Positions 16,447-25,472 are shown, counted from the stretch's first letter. The stretch is DNA of 37,024 nucleotides from Bacteroidota bacterium (GCA_009908725.1 JAAAOT010000374.1:1-37024); one strand, 5' to 3'. The notes: a model not told the origin generated them from the letters alone. A program made the numbers and translations.

Positions 16447-16851
16447 GCAGAAGAAAGTCGTGCAGAAAGAAGGCGGGTGCGAGCATCGGGATTCGCGCTC
16501 CGCACAATCGAAACGCTCCGCGGCTTCGTCCTGCAGGTACAAGCCTCATCATCGTCTTCGGGACGACCGGCTCCAAACGAGTCGGACGACCCAGTTCGCG
16601 GCAACAATCTCTTTGTAACCCCCATCATCGGAAAAGATACGCCGCGAACGTCTGCTTCAGGTGAATTGGGTGGGGGGCTGGTTTAAGGTTCAAGGTTCAG
16701 GGTTTAAGGTTTCGCGCTGCTCAGAATGCGACCATCAGCCCTTGACAACTGCTTCCCAGACGTCCGTGCCTTTAAAAAACCCACCGCCCGGAGCAATCCA
16801 GGCGATGGGTGAAGTTCGCTTCGAACGTGAACGCCTACGTTTTGCCCTGCT
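16447..16851. other. Intergenic region between the helicase and the aldo/keto reductase
   Basis: Both flanking genes are on the minus strand. The part next to the helicase (16447-16680) is its promoter and a possibly long leader. A small heptamer array lies at 16681-16712 (GGTTCAA, GGTTCAG, GGTTTAA) and the reductase terminator at 16774-16809. No gene is supported. Confidence 0.6.
16774..16809 (-). terminator. Rho-independent terminator of the aldo/keto reductase gene
   Basis: On the minus strand CCCATCGCC pairs with GGCGGTGGG (one G-T wobble) around an 11-12 base loop and is followed by TTTTTT. It lies about 45 bases after the reductase stop. Confidence 0.8.
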
Positions 16852-17802
16852 CTATCCCCACAGGTCCTGCATGGTGTAGGGGCTTCCGTCCATGGCGAAG
16901 AAGGATCCGTCCACGTAGCGGCGGCCGCGGTCGAGGCCGGCAATGCGCTCCATGTCGTCGTCCGTCAGTTCGACATTCGTGCTGGCCAGATTCTCCTTGA
17001 TGCGACCCTCGTTGACAGACTTCGGGATGACGGCCGTACCGCGGTGCATGGCCCAGCTGATCAGGACCTGCGCTGCGGTGGCGTCGTGCTCCTCGGCAAT
17101 TTCTGCGATCACCGGGTCTTCCAGCAGAAGCGGCTCGTCCTCCGCCTTCATCCCGTCGGGACGGTCCTTCGAGCCGAGCGGCGAGTAGGCGGTCAGGTGG
17201 ATGTTGTTATTTCGCGCGAACTCGAGCATATCCGTTTGCTGCAGGTACGGATGAAGCTCGATCTGATTCATCTCCGGCGCGTGATCCGCCGTCTCTACGA
17301 GCGACCGAAGCTTCTGCATGTTGAAGTTCGACACGCCGATGTGCTTGGCCAGGCCCGCGTCAACGAGGTCTTCCATCGCCGACCACGTCTCGTGGAGCGG
17401 GACGTCGTCCGTGCTCAGGAAGTCATCCGGTCCCTGCGGGATGTCGGTCCCGGGCTTCAGCGCGACCGGCCAGTGCATCAGGTAGAGATCGATCGAATCC
17501 AGCTGCAGGTCGGTGAGCGTCTCTTCCAGCGCCGGACGCACATCTTCCGGACGGTGGGCGTCGTTCCACAGCTTGGAGGTTACCCACACGTCATCCGCGT
17601 CGACCACTCCGCTCGTGACGGATTCAGAGAGCGCGCGCCCGACTTCCGGTTCGTTCCCGTAGATAGGCGCACAGTCCACATGACGGTAGCCTGCCTCGAG
17701 CGCTACCTTGACCGCCTCGTAGACCTCCCCGGGGGCGGATTTCCAGGTTCCGAGGCCAAAGATCGGCATCTCGTCGTTGCCCGCGAATGAAAGAGTCTTC
17801 AT
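16852..17802 (-). CDS. Aldo/keto reductase
   Basis: A 316-residue NADPH-dependent reductase of the aldo/keto reductase superfamily, a TIM barrel that reduces aldehydes or ketones. The catalytic tetrad is complete: Asp43 and Tyr48 (HVDCAPIYGNE), Lys77 (VTSKLW) and His110 (LMHWP). Also present are GLAKHIGVSNF, ELHPYLQQ and the cofactor-binding AVIPKSVNEGRIKEN. The start MKTLSFAG at 17802 is preferred over 17838 because it begins directly before the first barrel strand. The substrate cannot be inferred. Single gene, with its own terminator. Confidence 0.93.
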   Translation of the reverse strand: MKTLSFAGNDEMPIFGLGTWKSAPGEVYEAVKVALEAGYRHVDCAPIYGNEPEVGRALSESVTSGVVDADDVWVTSKLWNDAHRPEDVRPALEETLTDLQLDSIDLYLMHWPVALKPGTDIPQGPDDFLSTDDVPLHETWSAMEDLVDAGLAKHIGVSNFNMQKLRSLVETADHAPEMNQIELHPYLQQTDMLEFARNNNIHLTAYSPLGSKDRPDGMKAEDEPLLLEDPVIAEIAEEHDATAAQVLISWAMHRGTAVIPKSVNEGRIKENLASTNVELTDDDMERIAGLDRGRRYVDGSFFAMDGSPYTMQDLWG

Positions 17803-18203
17803 AGCAGAAAATAGGTCCGTGTAGAAGAGGATCGTCAAGTGGGTCGCGCATCATGCACGACCGTCCATAAGCCTTGCGATCGTGCCGCCGTGCCGTGTCC
17901 ACCACGATGCGACGCGTACGGAAATGAAAACGTGAGCCGTCGCCAGTTGCTTCGTAACGATGTTCTGAGGGTGCGGCTCTTGGATGATCTTTCTGTGATC
18001 CGGGACGGGCGTTCCCCCGGAAGAGTCTCCCAGACATGTCTACAGACCTGTTTGGCCGATAAGCCGTATCACCTTATGAGCGAGTCGATCGTTTCATTGG
18101 CCCATTTCCTTGCGGAAATGCTGGCAGGTATTGTATTGTGCCGTGCTGGCGAAGCAGCCGCGATCGGCTTCGTCCTCTTCTTCGTTGTACCGGAGGCCCG
18201 ACG
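17803..18203. other. Divergent intergenic region with a 7-bp hairpin
   Basis: Lies between the divergent reductase and histidine kinase genes and must carry both promoters. CATTTCC (18103-18109) and GGAAATG (18114-18120) form a perfect 7-bp dyad about 85 bases before the kinase start. A reading frame covering 17839-18207 has no family resemblance and is not called. Confidence 0.45.
18192..18196 (+). promoter_or_regulatory. Shine-Dalgarno site of the second histidine kinase
   Basis: GGAGG lies 7 bases before the ATG at 18204. It fixes this start over the longer open frame. Confidence 0.75.
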
Positions 18204-19577
18204 ATGAATGCCGTTGTAGATCTTGATGTTGGCACGCTGATGTTCAGCCTGTCCATGACGATGTGGATGGCGACGGCGCTCATCGGCATGTTCTGGTGGC
18301 GACACCGGGAGCAGGTCTCCGGGCTCGGCTGGTGGTCCGTCGCCGCCGCTTCCATGGCGCTGGGGAGCGTGCTGGTTCTGCTACAGGACCATACGATCGA
18401 CTTCATCTCGCTGGCAGTCGCCAACACACTCGTCCACGCCGGAGCCAACGGGGTGGGACTCGGAATGCATCGATTCCAGGACCGCCCGATCGGTGTCTGG
18501 GGATGGATTTCTGGGGGCGTTTTTGCGGTCACCACGGCGGTGTTCGTGCTGTCGTCGCTGACCGGCCGTCCGGAGATCGGGATTCGACTGATGACGTCGA
18601 CCGCCTGTCTCGCCGTGGCCATGATCTTCACGCTGGCCGGCACGACCTCATCCTTCCGTAAGACCCTGCCGGGAGTGCTGCTGACCGCGGCGGCCGTCCT
18701 TACGATTATCGTCGCGCCGATCCGCATCGTTTACACGGCGCTACATCTGGAGGACCTGCCCCTCGCGGTCATCCAGCAGGATCCCGTACACAGCCTGTTC
18801 GTCCTGGCTTATTTCATGGCAGGGATCGTCATCGTGTTTGCCCTCAGCCTTACCGTCCCGTCCTGGCTCCGGCGGCGGGAACGCGAGCTCGCGGGTCGCA
18901 TCGACATGCTCTACCGGGAAATGAGCCACCGCGTGGGCAATAACCTGAACGTCATCCTGAATTACCTTGACATGGCGCAGCAGGAGAGCACGGACGAACA
19001 CAACAGATCGGTGCTGGCGCAGAGCCAGAGCATGGTGATGGCGGTGAGTACCGTTCACTCGGCCCTGGGAAATCGCAGGGACGAAGAAGGCGGCCTCCCG
19101 CTCCACGACCATATCGAACTGCTCACGGATCAGATCCTGCGCAGCTTTCGGGAGGCCAACATCGAGCGCGACCTTGATCTCGATCCTGTGTACACCGATG
19201 CGCGCACGCTCAAGAACTGCGTGCTCATCGTCAACGAGCTGATCACGAACGCATGTAAGTACGCGTTTCAGGGAGATGGGCAAACAGACGCCCTTCGCGT
19301 ATCCCTGATGGCCCGGCCGTACACGCGCGGCCGGCAGGAGGTGGTACTGGAGGTGGCGGACAACGGCCCCGGTCTGTCCTCGCCCTGGGCCGGCGGGGTG
19401 GCGGAAGGGACCGGGTTCGGGCAGGCCCTGGTCTCGCACTGCGCCGAGGACATGAACGGCGTCGTCGATGTGAACTCGGACGGGGAGGGGACCCGCGTGC
19501 GAGTAACGTGCCGCGTCCCGGATCCTCGCGGCGATGACGCTCCCGAGGCGCCGGAGGCGGTTGCCGGTGCTCCGTGA
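18204..19577 (+). CDS. Membrane histidine kinase of the HisKA_2 type
   Basis: A 457-residue sensor kinase. About seven hydrophobic segments fill residues 10-225 with only short loops, so the sensor is mostly inside the membrane. The dimerisation domain has REMSHRVGNNLNVIL, the HisKA_2 style of H-box (H-R-V-x-N-N-L), with His242 as the predicted phosphorylation site. The ATPase domain shows NELITNACKYAF (N box), EVADNGPGL (G1) and GTGFGQALV (G2). No response regulator is nearby. A GGAGG site supports the ATG at 18204. The signal is unknown; a sodium symporter gene follows after 187 bases but need not be related. Confidence 0.92.
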   Translation: MNAVVDLDVGTLMFSLSMTMWMATALIGMFWWRHREQVSGLGWWSVAAASMALGSVLVLLQDHTIDFISLAVANTLVHAGANGVGLGMHRFQDRPIGVWGWISGGVFAVTTAVFVLSSLTGRPEIGIRLMTSTACLAVAMIFTLAGTTSSFRKTLPGVLLTAAAVLTIIVAPIRIVYTALHLEDLPLAVIQQDPVHSLFVLAYFMAGIVIVFALSLTVPSWLRRRERELAGRIDMLYREMSHRVGNNLNVILNYLDMAQQESTDEHNRSVLAQSQSMVMAVSTVHSALGNRRDEEGGLPLHDHIELLTDQILRSFREANIERDLDLDPVYTDARTLKNCVLIVNELITNACKYAFQGDGQTDALRVSLMARPYTRGRQEVVLEVADNGPGLSSPWAGGVAEGTGFGQALVSHCAEDMNGVVDVNSDGEGTRVRVTCRVPDPRGDDAPEAPEAVAGAP

Positions 19578-19614
19578 GGGGGTACAGCATCCGCGGGGCT
19601 GTGCTGCCTTCCCG

Positions 19615-19674
19615 GTTCTTCGCGTGCTCAGTTCTTCGCGTGCTCAGTTCTTCGCGTGCTCAGTTCTTCGCGTG
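19615..19674 (+). repeat. 16-bp tandem array upstream of the sodium:solute symporter
   Basis: GTTCTTCGCGTGCTCA is repeated perfectly at 19615, 19631 and 19647, with a partial fourth copy at 19663-19674. It lies between the kinase stop and the symporter start (19765), about 90 bases ahead of the latter. Copy number could vary by slippage. Confidence 0.9.
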
Positions 19675-19764
19675 CGTACCGATCCGGTGATGATCCGCGG
19701 CAGCGTTTGACGGGCGACGGCGTACCGGATACGCTCTCGTACGCCTTCCGCCCAGCCCGCTGTC

Positions 19765-21360
19765 ATGTCCGATACCACCATCTACTGGGTCTTCGCGATC
19801 CTCTTTCTAACGAGCATGGTCGGGATCGGCGCCTACCAGTTCTTCGGCCTGCGGTCGGTGGACAATCGCGATGAGCGCGCGTTCGACTTCTGGATCGGCG
19901 AGGGCGACGTGCCGGGCTGGTGGACGGCTGCGTCCCTCACGGCCGGGTGGCTCCTTCTGGGCTGGATGACGTGGCAGATGTACCTCTGGTACACCTACGG
20001 CGCCGGTGCCATCTGGCTCTTTACCGTCCCGTGGATCCTGTGCACCGTCGGGCTGCTCTTCGTCCCCAGGCTCTTTCGGAGGTTTCCGGGCGTCTCAATT
20101 CCTGAAATCCTGCGTTTCCGGTTCGACCGCCTCACGCAGACGCTCCTCGGGCCCGTGCAAAGTTTTGCCTACCTGACGTGGTTGGCCGCCGAGATCTACG
20201 TTCTGAGCGCCGTACTGTCGCGTCCCCTGGAGGTCGAGGTCATCACGATGGCCGTCATCGTGAGCTGCACGTTCGGCACCTACGTCACGCTCGGCGGATT
20301 CCGGTCGGTCCTCCGCACGGACCTCATCCAGTTTGGCTGCGCCGCCGTCATGCTGGCCGCCCTCACCGGCTTCGGCATCCAGGAAGCCGCCAGTCGCGCG
20401 GGTAGCCTGGCCGCCATCGTGCCGACCATCAACGAAACGCCGCCGATGTACGCCGATCATTTCTGGGACTGGGACTCGCCGGGCCTGTCGTACATGATCG
20501 CCGCCGTCCTCATCTACACGCCCGGGTTCATCACGCTCCAGGGGGCATGGCAGCGAATCATGGCCACCAGCGACGTGAAGGAGGCCGCCACGGGGATGTG
20601 GTGGAACGTCGGGTTTAACGTCATTATCGTCGTGCTCATGCCGACGCTGATCGCCATCGCCGCCCTCGTCATCTTTCCCCCGGTCGGCGGAGAGGTGCCG
20701 GACGCGGTCGGGAGCTACGGCTACTTCATCTTCTCGTCCATGATCACCGAGCTCTTCGCGAACCCGCTCGTCGCCGGTGCGCTCATCGTCGCGCTCATGG
20801 GGATGGCGCTCTCCTCGGTCGACACCTACGTCAACGTGTGCGCTATGAATCTCACGAAGGACGTCCTGGAGCCGCTCGTATTTGAGCGCTACGACGTCAG
20901 CGGGACCACGCGCCTGAACGTCGGCCGGGGCGTGACGGCCGGCTTCATCGGTCTCGCGTTGCTGTGGGCCTTCGAGTTTCCCGGTCTGTTCGACATGTAC
21001 TTTCTGTCGAGCGCCCTTCTTTCAGCGACCACTGCGGTAGCCGTTTTCAGTGTGTTCTCGAAAAAAACGACGACCCTTTCCGCCTATCTCGCCATGATCC
21101 TCGGAACGGTGGGCACATTCCTGTTTTTCTTCCTGGAAAAATCGGAGCTATTGTTCTGGTTGCCCGGCTGGCTGACCGACTCAGGGCTGGCCTACGGGGT
21201 CATCGGCCTGGCGATGGCCGTTACCGGTATCGCGGTCGGCATCGTCTATGGCACGCCGCCGAGTGACCGCGTACTCGCCCGCTACGACGGTGCGTACTTC
21301 TCAGGTCGCCGCGAAATGTTTGAAATGAACCTCCGCATGAAGGAGGAGGAATCTGGATGA
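19765..21360 (+). CDS. Sodium:solute symporter family transporter
   Basis: A 531-residue inner-membrane protein with about 13 hydrophobic segments, as expected of the SSS family, which uses the sodium gradient to import solutes. Family features: an N-terminal DFWIGEGDVPGWWTAASL segment, GVSIPEILRFRFD, TLGGFRSVLRTDLIQF, and the later GMALSSVDTYVNVCAMNLTKD. The substrate (sugar, amino acid, osmolyte or other) cannot be read from the sequence. The stop overlaps the start of the next gene (ATGA at 21357-21360), so both are translated from one mRNA. Confidence 0.92.
   Translation: MSDTTIYWVFAILFLTSMVGIGAYQFFGLRSVDNRDERAFDFWIGEGDVPGWWTAASLTAGWLLLGWMTWQMYLWYTYGAGAIWLFTVPWILCTVGLLFVPRLFRRFPGVSIPEILRFRFDRLTQTLLGPVQSFAYLTWLAAEIYVLSAVLSRPLEVEVITMAVIVSCTFGTYVTLGGFRSVLRTDLIQFGCAAVMLAALTGFGIQEAASRAGSLAAIVPTINETPPMYADHFWDWDSPGLSYMIAAVLIYTPGFITLQGAWQRIMATSDVKEAATGMWWNVGFNVIIVVLMPTLIAIAALVIFPPVGGEVPDAVGSYGYFIFSSMITELFANPLVAGALIVALMGMALSSVDTYVNVCAMNLTKDVLEPLVFERYDVSGTTRLNVGRGVTAGFIGLALLWAFEFPGLFDMYFLSSALLSATTAVAVFSVFSKKTTTLSAYLAMILGTVGTFLFFFLEKSELLFWLPGWLTDSGLAYGVIGLAMAVTGIAVGIVYGTPPSDRVLARYDGAYFSGRREMFEMNLRMKEEESG
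21341..21350 (+). promoter_or_regulatory. Strong ribosome-binding site of the TRIC gene, inside the symporter gene
   Basis: AGGAGGAGGA lies 6 bases before the ATG at 21357, within the last codons of the symporter. It supports that start and tight co-expression. Confidence 0.8.
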
Positions 21361-22055
21361 CGGACCTTTTCTGGTTGCACGGCGAATCCTGGGCACAGGT
21401 CGCTCAGGTTGCGGAGGCCGTGACGGCCTCACCCGGCGACGTGCTGTACGCGCTGGACCTGTTCGGAACGATCGTATTCGCCATATCAGGGGCGCTTGCC
21501 GCAGGTCGGCGGCACATGGATGTGTTCGGCGTGGTCGTTATCGCTGCCGTTACCGCGGTCGGAGGCGGAACGACGCGCGACCTGCTGCTCGACCGCCACC
21601 CGGTCTTCTGGATCGATGACGGGCTGTACCTGGTCGTCATCGTAGGCGCGGCGCTGGTCACCTTCTTTTATACCCGATACGTCCGTCCGCCGGACAGCGC
21701 GCTCCTGTACGCGGACGCATTCGGGCTGGCCGTGTTTGCCGTGGTCGGTGCGCGCGTCGCCCTGGATCACGGAGGCGGACCCGCCATCGTTGTGCTGATG
21801 GCTGGCATCACGGCCACAGTGGGCGGCATGATCCGCGACGTTTTGTGCGACGAAACGCCGTTGATTCTCCGCCGGGAGATTTACGCCACCGCCGCACTCG
21901 GAGGGGGAGCGCTGTATCTCGGCCTCCAGAGCGTCGGTCTCGGCACATGGGGAGCAGCGAGCGCCACCATCGTCGCGGTCACGCTCCTCCGCCTCGCCGC
22001 TCTGAAGTGGACGCTGCACCTGCCGTCTTTCCGGATCGGAGACCCTTCTAACTAA
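21357..22055 (+). CDS. TRIC-type cation channel family protein (UPF0126)
   Basis: A 232-residue membrane protein with the two-fold internal repeat of the bacterial TRIC family. First repeat: LDLFGTIVFAISGALAAGRR, then AVTAVGGGTTRDLLLDR. Second repeat: DAFGLAVFAVVGARVAL, then GITATVGGMIRDVLCDE. The glycine-rich G-G-G-T-x-R-D and G-G-x-I-R-D turns are the family hallmarks. Bacterial members form trimeric potassium-permeable channels in the inner membrane. Overlap with the symporter stop and a strong internal ribosome-binding site suggest a coupled function in ion or osmotic balance, which is inference. Confidence 0.92.
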   Translation: MTDLFWLHGESWAQVAQVAEAVTASPGDVLYALDLFGTIVFAISGALAAGRRHMDVFGVVVIAAVTAVGGGTTRDLLLDRHPVFWIDDGLYLVVIVGAALVTFFYTRYVRPPDSALLYADAFGLAVFAVVGARVALDHGGGPAIVVLMAGITATVGGMIRDVLCDETPLILRREIYATAALGGGALYLGLQSVGLGTWGAASATIVAVTLLRLAALKWTLHLPSFRIGDPSN

Positions 22056-22340
22056 GCTGCGCCGCTACCCCACGTTGAATTCGTTACAGGCGGACGGACT
22101 GCAACGCATCGCTCCCGGACTGTCCGGTGACCCGATATGGCTCCGATGCCGGCGTTCGTTTGGAGGGGAAAATGCGTGCAGGAGGCTCTCAAAATGTGAG
22201 TAATGTGATCAGGATTGAACGCACGTGTTACCTCTTGAGAACGTATCGAGTCCGTCGCACGCAGGGCATCTTTCTCTGCAACCCAATCGACGGCTGACGA
22301 TTCGGTGTGTCCACGTTTTCTTCAAATGTCTTAGCACGCT

Positions 22341-23537
22341 GTGGACCACGTCAAAGACACACTCATTTTTGCCGGCGGTGGTGGTGGAGACGCGCTCGCT
22401 GCCCTCATGATTGCCGATACGCTGGGACTGGACCCGAAGCGCACCGCGTTTGCGACGCTCGTCTGGGAGCGTACCCTGTTCGACCCCGAGCCAGGTCCAC
22501 GCGCACCGGAAGACTTCGAGGCGATCGAGGCGGTCGGCGAGCACAACCATCGCATCACGCCCTCCAGCCGCCTCCGCGGGGATCGGACGACTTTCGTCCC
22601 GCGGCTCGCCGAGTCGTTCGGCGTGTCCTACTACCTCATGGACGTGACGCGTGGCCCAGAGCGGGTGCGAACGCAGATCAGCGAACTTCAGCGCCGCCTT
22701 GGCTTCGAGCAGGTGCTTGTCGTGGACGTGGGCGGCGACATCCTCGCACGCGGTCACGAGGAGATGCTTCGGAGCCCGCTCGCTGACGGTCTTGCTCTTG
22801 CCGGGACGCACGACCTTGATGTGGATGTCCGCGTGGTGGTTTCGGGGATCGGCCTCGATGGGGAGCTATCGCAGGAGGACGTTGAGGACGTCCATCGCGA
22901 CCTCATCGAAGGCAACGACACGGTGGAGACGGACGTGATCACCCCGGATACGGCTGCCCGCTTCGCGTCGGCGTTTCGATGGCTTCCGTCGGAGGTGTCG
23001 GGGCTGACCACGGCGGCGGCGCTGGGCCACCGGGGCATTGCCGAGATCCGGAGCTCCGGTCTCCGCGTTGAACTGTCGGACGAAAGCCGCACCGTACGAT
23101 CTTTCACGCAAGAGGACGTGTATCGCCGGAACGAGATTGCCGAAGCATTCAGCGGCGCCACGTCCATTCAGGCGTGCGAGACCGTCCTGAACGACTTCGG
23201 CCGCACGTCGGAACTGGAGTTCGAGCGGCGCTCACGAAAACGCCTCGAGGAGTCTGCCTCTGCTCGCACCGACGGCAACCTTCCGATGGAAGACCTTGAG
23301 CAGGAGCTTCTCGCCTATTCGTCTTCCGTGAACGAGGAGAATGTGCAGTACCTCAGCATCCGCCGCATCGCCAAAGTGCTGGATCTGCAGCGGCACGAAC
23401 TAGAGGCGTTCAAGACTTACCTCGCCGACCAGCACGGCGATCGCTTCCAGCCGCCGATCTGGACGTGCTCAGCCGGCACGGCGACGGCCATTCCCGAGAT
23501 CCAGGTCGACGCGACGTACGCGGCGTCGGGCACGTGA
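22341..23537 (+). CDS. DUF1152 domain protein
   Basis: A 398-residue protein from a GTG start. The N-terminus has FAGGGGGDALAALMIADTLG and residues about 130-155 read VVDVGGDILARGHEEMLRSP, both typical of the DUF1152 family found in bacteria and archaea. The glycine-rich first loop suggests nucleotide or sugar-nucleotide binding, but no reaction has been assigned to the family as far as I know. The C-terminal ~100 residues are acidic and helical. No membrane segment or signal peptide, so cytoplasmic. The 285 bases before it hold no other gene. Confidence 0.85.
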   Translation: MDHVKDTLIFAGGGGGDALAALMIADTLGLDPKRTAFATLVWERTLFDPEPGPRAPEDFEAIEAVGEHNHRITPSSRLRGDRTTFVPRLAESFGVSYYLMDVTRGPERVRTQISELQRRLGFEQVLVVDVGGDILARGHEEMLRSPLADGLALAGTHDLDVDVRVVVSGIGLDGELSQEDVEDVHRDLIEGNDTVETDVITPDTAARFASAFRWLPSEVSGLTTAAALGHRGIAEIRSSGLRVELSDESRTVRSFTQEDVYRRNEIAEAFSGATSIQACETVLNDFGRTSELEFERRSRKRLEESASARTDGNLPMEDLEQELLAYSSSVNEENVQYLSIRRIAKVLDLQRHELEAFKTYLADQHGDRFQPPIWTCSAGTATAIPEIQVDATYAASGT

Positions 23538-23656
23538 TGGGACGAGAGAGGCCGGTCGACAGATCAGGATGTGTGTAGTGTCGGTAGGGATACGCGTTAG
23601 CGGTGAATGCGTACACCCTGCACATCGAATCCTGAACCGTAACGTCTTTCCTCCTG

Positions 23657-24268
23657 ATGTCGCTTTACAAGAAGCTATTTGCGCACGGTCTGGCGCTCGG
23701 GGACGAAGCGCAGCACCGCCTCTACGACGATCGCAAGCGGCAGCTCTTCGCCGACCTCAAGGGCACGGTTGTAGAAATCGGGCCGGGGACAGGCGTCAAT
23801 CTGCCCTATCTCCCGGATCATATCCGATGGATCGGTCTCGAGCCGAACCCTCACATGCACGATCTGCTGCGCCCCAAACTGGAAGGGCGAGAGATCAAGG
23901 CGGAGCTCCGGACGAATCCGGCACAAGTCACCGGCCTGCCGGATGCGAGCGTCGACGCGGTGATCAGCACGCTCGTGCTGTGCTCCGTGCCCCAGCTCGA
24001 CGAGACACTCGCCGAGATTCGGCGCATCCTTCGCCCGGGTGGGCGGCTCTACTTCATCGAGCACGTCGCCGCGGAACCGGGTCGCTGGCTGCGCTGGCTG
24101 CAGGCCGGGATCCGTCCAATCTGGCAACCCCTGGCCGACGGCTGCCGACCCGACCGAGACACCGGGGCGGCGCTCGAGCGGGCCGGATTTACCGAGGTCA
24201 ATGTTGAGCGGTTCGATAGCGGCCTCCCCGTCGTGGCGCCGCACATCATCGGGACCGCGGTGCGGTGA
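23657..24268 (+). CDS. Class I SAM-dependent methyltransferase
   Basis: A 203-residue methyltransferase. Motif I VVEIGPGTGVNLPYL binds S-adenosylmethionine. The acidic residue after strand 2 is in GLEPNPHM. Motif IV-like DAVISTLVLCSVP and post-motif RILRPGGRLYFIEHVAAEPG follow. The C-terminal DRDTGAALERAGF and HIIGTAVR resemble the UbiE/METTL7-like group, whose substrates are often small lipophilic molecules. The substrate here is unknown. It follows the DUF1152 gene after 119 bases and ends 16 bases from the convergent hmuS stop. Confidence 0.9.
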   Translation: MSLYKKLFAHGLALGDEAQHRLYDDRKRQLFADLKGTVVEIGPGTGVNLPYLPDHIRWIGLEPNPHMHDLLRPKLEGREIKAELRTNPAQVTGLPDASVDAVISTLVLCSVPQLDETLAEIRRILRPGGRLYFIEHVAAEPGRWLRWLQAGIRPIWQPLADGCRPDRDTGAALERAGFTEVNVERFDSGLPVVAPHIIGTAVR

Positions 24269-24284
24269 AGATGCGGCCGCGACG

Positions 24285-25349
24285 CTATGCCCGGAGATCG
24301 TCCAGGATGGCGCGCCAGTCTTCTCGTTCGGGAATCCCCGGCTTCCGCTTCCCGAAGAACCGTGCGATCGGCCAGCCGTCGCCGTCGTAGAGCTCCAGGG
24401 ACGTCACCGTGCCGTCGCTTGTTGGCTTCTCGACGACCCACGCCCGGTCGATCATCGTCTCGTTCAGGTGCAGGTTGAAGCCCGGATCCAGTACGTTGTA
24501 CCACGGGCCGGTCTCCTTCAGCTTTTTCACCGGTCCGCTGTGGATCTGCAGGCACCCTTTGTTGCCGACAAAGACCATGATCGGCACCTCGCCGTCGCGA
24601 GCCGCCTGAAGCGTGAACCGTAGCGCTTCCGCCGGCACGGGCGTCGTGAAGCGTCCTTCAGCCAACTCGAGCGCCTCTGTTCGACCGATGTCGTAATCGC
24701 GCAGGAGCGGGAAGAAGTCATGCGTGTCTTCGAGCTCTGCCCACGCCTCGAGGAAGTTCTCCGCGTCGGTCTTCGAGACTGTCGAGGCCTCGTCGCTGTC
24801 CGCATCCGATTCCGGCGAGACCGTCTGCTCGGGCGACTGGTCGTCGTGCCGGTATTTCTCCACGAGCCGGTCGTACGCCTCGCGGTCGCTCTTGCCCGTG
24901 AGGTACACCTTGTGCACGGCGGTCCCGCCCGCGTCGAAGAACTGGAGCGCATGGCGGGTGCCGGCCTTCGTCTCCTGCTCGACGGCGAACCCGTAGTCCC
25001 AGTGATTCAGGAAGAGGCGGAGGTCGATGTCGTCGTCCAGGACGAGGCCGACGTGGCTGTCCTCGGGAAAGTTCGTGTTCTGGTAGAGCCCCGTTTTCTC
25101 GTGGACGGCCGCATCGTTGCGCGTGAGTGCCATGACGGGGCCGAGCGTTTCGAGCTCGCCCAGAAGGGCACGCCATGATCCGCGGAGGCGTGTCACGTGG
25201 TCGCCGCATCCTGTGGCCAGAAGCTCGGCTTCACTCACGCCGAGATCGGCGGCGGCGTTGCGGGCGTACGTGTTCGGGTTCTCCTGCTGATACTCGCGCC
25301 ACCGCGTACGCAGGTCGTTGGAAGCGTGAACGTCGGATGTCGAAGGCAT
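24285..25349 (-). CDS. hmuS: Cytoplasmic heme-handling protein HmuS/HemS family
   Basis: A 354-residue protein with the two tandem HemS-type domains (about 25-160 and 195-345) joined by an acidic linker (about 168-190, rich in Asp, Glu and Ser). The second domain has DTHDFFPLLRDYD, placing His210 where PhuS/HemS proteins carry the heme-ligating histidine. Other family blocks are GPVMALTRND, ALQFFDAGGTAVHKVYL, GNKGCLQIHSGPV, WYNVLDPGFNLHL and ARFFGKRKPG. It binds imported heme and passes it on or degrades it. Last gene of the heme locus, separated from hmuV by a repeat-filled gap of 123 bases. Confidence 0.93.
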   Translation of the reverse strand: MPSTSDVHASNDLRTRWREYQQENPNTYARNAAADLGVSEAELLATGCGDHVTRLRGSWRALLGELETLGPVMALTRNDAAVHEKTGLYQNTNFPEDSHVGLVLDDDIDLRLFLNHWDYGFAVEQETKAGTRHALQFFDAGGTAVHKVYLTGKSDREAYDRLVEKYRHDDQSPEQTVSPESDADSDEASTVSKTDAENFLEAWAELEDTHDFFPLLRDYDIGRTEALELAEGRFTTPVPAEALRFTLQAARDGEVPIMVFVGNKGCLQIHSGPVKKLKETGPWYNVLDPGFNLHLNETMIDRAWVVEKPTSDGTVTSLELYDGDGWPIARFFGKRKPGIPEREDWRAILDDLRA

Positions 25350-25357
25350 GAGGGGGG

Positions 25358-25455
25358 ATGTTTGAGTGTGTGAAGGTATGAAGGTGTGAATGTGTCAGCG
25401 TGTCAACGTGTGAACGCATTGACGGACAAACGCAACAACGTATTAACGTATAAGG
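25358..25455. repeat. Degenerate GTGTGAAGG-type repeats between hmuV and hmuS
   Basis: Variants of GTGTGAAGG, GTATGAAGG and GTGTCAACG follow each other without exact periodicity. They are reverse complements of the CACCTTAACA family seen near the repair cluster. No gene. Confidence 0.65.
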
Positions 25456-25472
25456 CTGCACCGGGATGACGG

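Noticed and set aside
17839-18207. 122-residue plus-strand frame between the reductase and the kinase
   Set aside because: It overlaps the kinase start, lacks homology and has mixed composition; treated as intergenic.
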